Part shown: positions 62,852-64,000 of the stretch, one piece after another | Layout of the letters: the number at the start of each line of letters is the position of its first letter | How positions within the stretch are numbered: the first letter of the stretch is position 1 | From: Oscillatoria salina IIICB1 | Lineage (GTDB): Bacteria > Cyanobacteriota > Cyanobacteriia > Cyanobacteriales > SIO1D9 | DNA: 64,000 bases | Assembly (NCBI RefSeq): GCF_020144665.1 | Contig: NZ_JAAHBQ010000003.1 | Location: forward strand, 27,371 to 91,370 | Reading direction: 5' to 3' | The notes under the pieces: model-generated | Told to the model about the DNA's origin: nothing | Seen by the model: the letters and a program-made list of their open reading frames with translations, nothing else | The model's database searches: none | Made by a program: the position numbers and the translations under genes

Positions 62852-63574
62852 TTGCTTACTCTGGGTGTTAACATCGACCATGTAGCGACGATCCGACAGG
62901 CACGACGTACAGTAGAACCAGATCCGGTAGCTGCGGCAGTTTTGGCGGAGTTAGCGGGTGCTGATGGAATTACTGTACATTTGCGCGAAGATCGGCGACA
63001 TATCCAAGATCGTGATGTACGTTTGTTGCGGGAAACGGTACGAACTCATTTAAACTTGGAGATGGCTCCTACGGAAGAAATGGTGGATCTCGCGATCGAA
63101 GTTAAACCAAATTACGTCACTATTGTTCCCGAAAGACGCGAAGAAGTAACCACAGAAGGGGGACTGGATGTGGCTAGTGCTTTAGATCGTTACCGGGACG
63201 TAGTTACACGGTTACAAAGTGCTGGAATTCCTGTAAGCTGGTTTATTGATGCTGATGAAGTACAGATTGAAGCTGCGGCAAAAACTGGCGCTAAGTTTAT
63301 TGAACTCCATACAGGAAAGTATGCTGAAGCCCAAGATGAAGCAACTCGTCAGCAAGAGTTAAACTTTCTCGAGAGAGGAACTAAACAAGCAAAAGCGTTA
63401 GGTTTGCGTGTTAATGCTGGACATGGTTTAACCTATTGGAATGTCTATCCAGTGGCTTGCATTCCCGGTATGGAAGAACTTAACATCGGTCATACGATTA
63501 TTAGTCGTGCGGTGTTAGTGGGTATGGAACGAGCGGTTCGGGAAATGAAATTAGCTATGAATGGTAAGTTATAG
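62852..63574 (+). CDS. pdxJ: Pyridoxine 5'-phosphate synthase
   Basis: Final step of the DXP-dependent vitamin B6 route, joining 1-deoxyxylulose-5-phosphate and 3-amino-2-oxopropyl phosphate. The 240-residue TIM-barrel protein starts at TTG, eight-odd bases after [22 protein letters not shown] (~4-19) holds the active-site His/Arg, [17 protein letters not shown] (~40-56) the second, [19 protein letters not shown] the Glu (~70), and [14 protein letters not shown] (~187-200) and [16 protein letters not shown] (~209-224) the phosphate site. It is followed 73 bp later by ycf54. Confidence 0.97.
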   Translation: MLTLGVNIDHVATIRQARRTVEPDPVAAAVLAELAGADGITVHLREDRRHIQDRDVRLLRETVRTHLNLEMAPTEEMVDLAIEVKPNYVTIVPERREEVTTEGGLDVASALDRYRDVVTRLQSAGIPVSWFIDADEVQIEAAAKTGAKFIELHTGKYAEAQDEATRQQELNFLERGTKQAKALGLRVNAGHGLTYWNVYPVACIPGMEELNIGHTIISRAVLVGMERAVREMKLAMNGKL

Positions 63575-63647
63575 TTGATTTTTTTGGTTACCCGTAGCTG
63601 CATTAATAACAAACAACAAACTACTGATTACAAACTACCGATTACTA

Positions 63648-63989
63648 ATGAACGAAGAAACAAAAACTTACTACTACGTTTTGGCAAGTCAGCGCTTTTT
63701 ACTTGAAGAAGAACCTTTTGAAGAAGTTCTCCGAGAGCGCACGAATCACTATCAACGTAATAATAAAGAAATTGACTTTTGGTTAGTGAAACAACCAGCT
63801 TTTTTGGAAGCTCCAGAATTCGCTGAAGTTAAACAAAAGTGTCCTCAACCATCAGTAGCAGTAATTTCGAGCGATCGCCAATTTATTAATTGGTTGAAAT
63901 TACGCTTAGAATATGTTCTCACGGGTGAATTTCAAGCTCCTTCCGAGCAAATTTCCCATCCTCTCGCTTCTCTAGAAACAGCTTGTTGA
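63648..63989 (+). CDS. ycf54: Ycf54-family Mg-protoporphyrin monomethylester cyclase accessory protein
   Basis: A 113-residue soluble protein needed with AcsF/ChlE for the oxygen-dependent cyclase step of chlorophyll synthesis. It begins MNEETKTYYYVLASQRFLLEE, followed by LRERTNHYQRNNKEIDFWLV, KQPAFLEAPEFAEVKQKCPQ and FINWLKLRLEYVLTGEF, all diagnostic of Ycf54. The length fits the family (~105-115). The gene lies 73 bp after pdxJ on the same strand, so co-transcription is plausible. Its presence marks the host as an oxygenic phototroph. Confidence 0.95.
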   Translation: MNEETKTYYYVLASQRFLLEEEPFEEVLRERTNHYQRNNKEIDFWLVKQPAFLEAPEFAEVKQKCPQPSVAVISSDRQFINWLKLRLEYVLTGEFQAPSEQISHPLASLETAC

Positions 63990-64000
63990 GCAAAAATTGT

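Overview
The window is chromosomal DNA from a cyanobacterium. Supporting signs are the many HIP1 octamers (GCGATCGC) on both strands, the pair ftsQ-ftsZ with a long FtsZ N-terminal tail, a Ycf54 chlorophyll-cyclase partner, a CrtD-type carotenoid desaturase, cyanobacterial conserved hypotheticals and STRR1-type heptamer repeats (CCCCAAT/CCCCAGT). The heptamer repeats, the large STAND proteins and the many transposon relics suggest a morphologically complex, large-genome lineage, but I cannot name a genus. I saw no tRNA, rRNA or CRISPR array.

Layout. 1-6.8 kb, minus strand: an edge-truncated hypothetical gene, hisS behind a repeat-filled leader, a coiled-coil/proline-rich membrane protein, thiD, ftsZ and ftsQ. 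7.2-13.8 kb, plus strand: a P-loop ATPase followed by a 1643-residue nSTAND/WD40 protein with 14 WD repeats, the best candidate here for a poorly described signalling or defence module. 14.2-30.4 kb: mostly housekeeping genes, namely a CtpA-family protease, small conserved proteins, an acyl-CoA-dehydrogenase-like protein, two unannotated small membrane proteins, coaD overlapping a DivIVA-like gene, glutathione reductase, a YqiA-like hydrolase, a holin-like membrane protein, Pmp3, a coiled-coil protein, a PleD-like diguanylate cyclase, a mannosyltransferase and a purine permease.

31.4-37.1 kb is an accessory island. It holds an intact-looking IS607-type element (serine recombinase plus TnpB), a NERD-helicase, and then about 1.7 kb of gene debris: an HsdS fragment, two IS630 fragments, an antitoxin-like gene with an in-frame stop, and a fragment resembling the winged helix of an NB-ARC protein. 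37.1-41.2 kb holds fructosamine kinase, an M16 peptidase and crtD. 41.3-46.9 kb holds a DUF2887/Rpn protein with a decayed tandem copy of its tail and a 1414-residue helicase-TPR protein.

46.9-57.5 kb carries a GT-C-like membrane protein, a Mo-nitrogenase C-domain protein, a protein with a possible TIR-like end, mltA, a VOC-like protein, a sigma-70-like protein, a secreted TPR protein, an SDR, a phosphodiester glycosidase and a small membrane protein. STRR tracts sit directly at many gene boundaries. 58-64 kb holds a 65-bp tandem repeat, an NB-ARC-TPR STAND protein, a Uma2 nuclease, a CHAD protein, pdxJ and ycf54. All functions are read from motifs and remembered families; no database search was made.
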